NCBI GenBank assembly: GCA_017632095.1
Contig: JAGBSA010000001.1
Coordinates: 1 to 14,520, forward strand
Source: Bacteroidales bacterium
GTDB lineage: Bacteria; Bacteroidota; Bacteroidia; Bacteroidales; P3
Direction of reading: 5' to 3'
Length of the DNA stretch: 14,520 bases
The first letter of the stretch is position 1, and every line of letters starts with the position of its first letter. This document shows positions 14,013 to 14,520 of this stretch, piece by piece. Made by a program: the position numbers and the translations under genes. The notes beneath the pieces were generated by a model. It worked only from the letters and a program-made list of their open reading frames with translations. It ran no database searches and had not been told where the DNA came from.

Positions 14013-14450
14013 ATGAAAAAGATTATAAGTTTTGCAGCCCTTGCTTTGTTAATATCTTTATCAGCATCGGTGTTTGCACAAAAGAAACCTATTGAAATAG
14101 GGAAAAAAGAATTTTTGACAAAAGTAGCCAATTACGAAACAAACCCTACAACTTGGCAATACTTAGGAGACAAACCTGCAATCATCGATTTCTATGCCGA
14201 TTGGTGCAAACCATGCAAATTAGTTGAGCAACCGCTGAAAGAATTAGCCAAAGAATACGAAGGAAAGATTTATATCTATAAAGTAAACGTTGATAAGCAT
14301 AAAGACTTAGCAAAAGAGATAGGAATAAGCAGCATACCTACGATGATATTTGCTCCAATTGGTAAAGACCCTCAAATATTGATGGGAGCGAAATCAAAAG
14401 AGGAACTGAAGAAATACATAGACGAGATATTGTTAGGAAAAGAGGAATAA
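14013..14450 (+). CDS. Periplasmic thioredoxin-like protein
   Basis: A 145-residue protein with a clear Sec signal peptide (KK start, hydrophobic core, VFA-Q cleavage after residue 22) and no lipobox, so soluble in the periplasm. The thioredoxin fold follows: IIDFYADWC with the redox pair Cys65-Lys-Pro-Cys68, then IYKVNVDK, and the cis-proline Pro109 in SSIPTMIF. The active site is WCKPC rather than the usual WCGPC, a change expected to shift the redox potential. Its length and export resemble the periplasmic TrxP of Bacteroides, but orthology is not proven. It would reduce, or exchange disulfides in, envelope proteins; the cysteine-containing lipoprotein just upstream is a possible partner. 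Confidence 0.9.
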   Translation: MKKIISFAALALLISLSASVFAQKKPIEIGKKEFLTKVANYETNPTTWQYLGDKPAIIDFYADWCKPCKLVEQPLKELAKEYEGKIYIYKVNVDKHKDLAKEIGISSIPTMIFAPIGKDPQILMGAKSKEELKKYIDEILLGKEE

Positions 14451-14461
14451 TCTCAATCAGT

Positions 14462-14515
14462 AAAAGCAAAACTGCATATCGTACATAGGTGTATAGATAT
14501 GCAGTTTTGCTTTTG
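14462..14515 (+). terminator. 19-bp-stem hairpin after the thioredoxin gene
   Basis: AAAAGCAAAACTGCATATC at 14462-14480 pairs perfectly with 14496-14514. Inside the loop, TACA (14482-14485) can pair with TGTA (14490-14493). The flanking A and T tracts suit intrinsic termination on either strand. It starts 11 nt after the stop codon. Confidence 0.85.
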
Positions 14516-14520
14516 TTAAA

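Overview
The window looks like chromosomal DNA of a Bacteroidales-type member of the Bacteroidota. The evidence is direct: several promoters fit the Bacteroidota sigma-ABfr pattern (TTTG, 19-20 bp, TAnnTTTG), starts lack clear Shine-Dalgarno sequences, and one secreted protein ends in a type IX secretion (T9SS) type A sorting domain. The proteins (HtpG, long IleRS, PepD, LipB) have the sequence style of that phylum. The DNA is AT-rich by eye, and every gene I accept is on the + strand.

Layout. Positions 1-382 hold no convincing gene. They contain a 22-bp-period array of palindromes, a short 8-bp repeat cluster and a promoter. Then follow a BspA-like leucine-rich-repeat T9SS cargo protein (383-1414); htpG (1641-3536), behind a candidate sigma-54-like promoter with a nearby palindrome; and a compact unit ispE - pepD - outer-membrane-type metallopeptidase (3695-8912). 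In that unit the last two genes overlap by 17 bp. The next unit is ileS - lipB (9140-13219), 3 nt apart. After it come a tRNA-Cys(GCA) gene with its own promoter and a following hairpin, a small lipoprotein gene (13555-13971) and a periplasmic thioredoxin-like gene (14013-14450). Long, perfectly paired hairpins flanked by A and T tracts close most units.

How the genes fit together. Most of the content is housekeeping: protein folding (HtpG), isoprenoid precursor synthesis (IspE), dipeptide breakdown (PepD), isoleucyl-tRNA charging (IleRS), lipoylation (LipB) and tRNA-Cys. Envelope functions are interspersed: the T9SS LRR protein, the HEYRH metallopeptidase with predicted beta-propeller and barrel, the lipoprotein and the thioredoxin.

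Most worth a second look: (1) IleRS carries GIHH where the class I HIGH signature should be, the swapped GXHH form linked to mupirocin hyper-resistance in type 2 IleRS; (2) the three-part metallopeptidase coupled to pepD; (3) the 22-bp palindrome array upstream of the T9SS gene; (4) the sigma-54-like htpG promoter. I found no CRISPR array, insertion sequence, phage gene or recognisable defence system. If there is a new system here, the palindrome array and the metallopeptidase are the better candidates.
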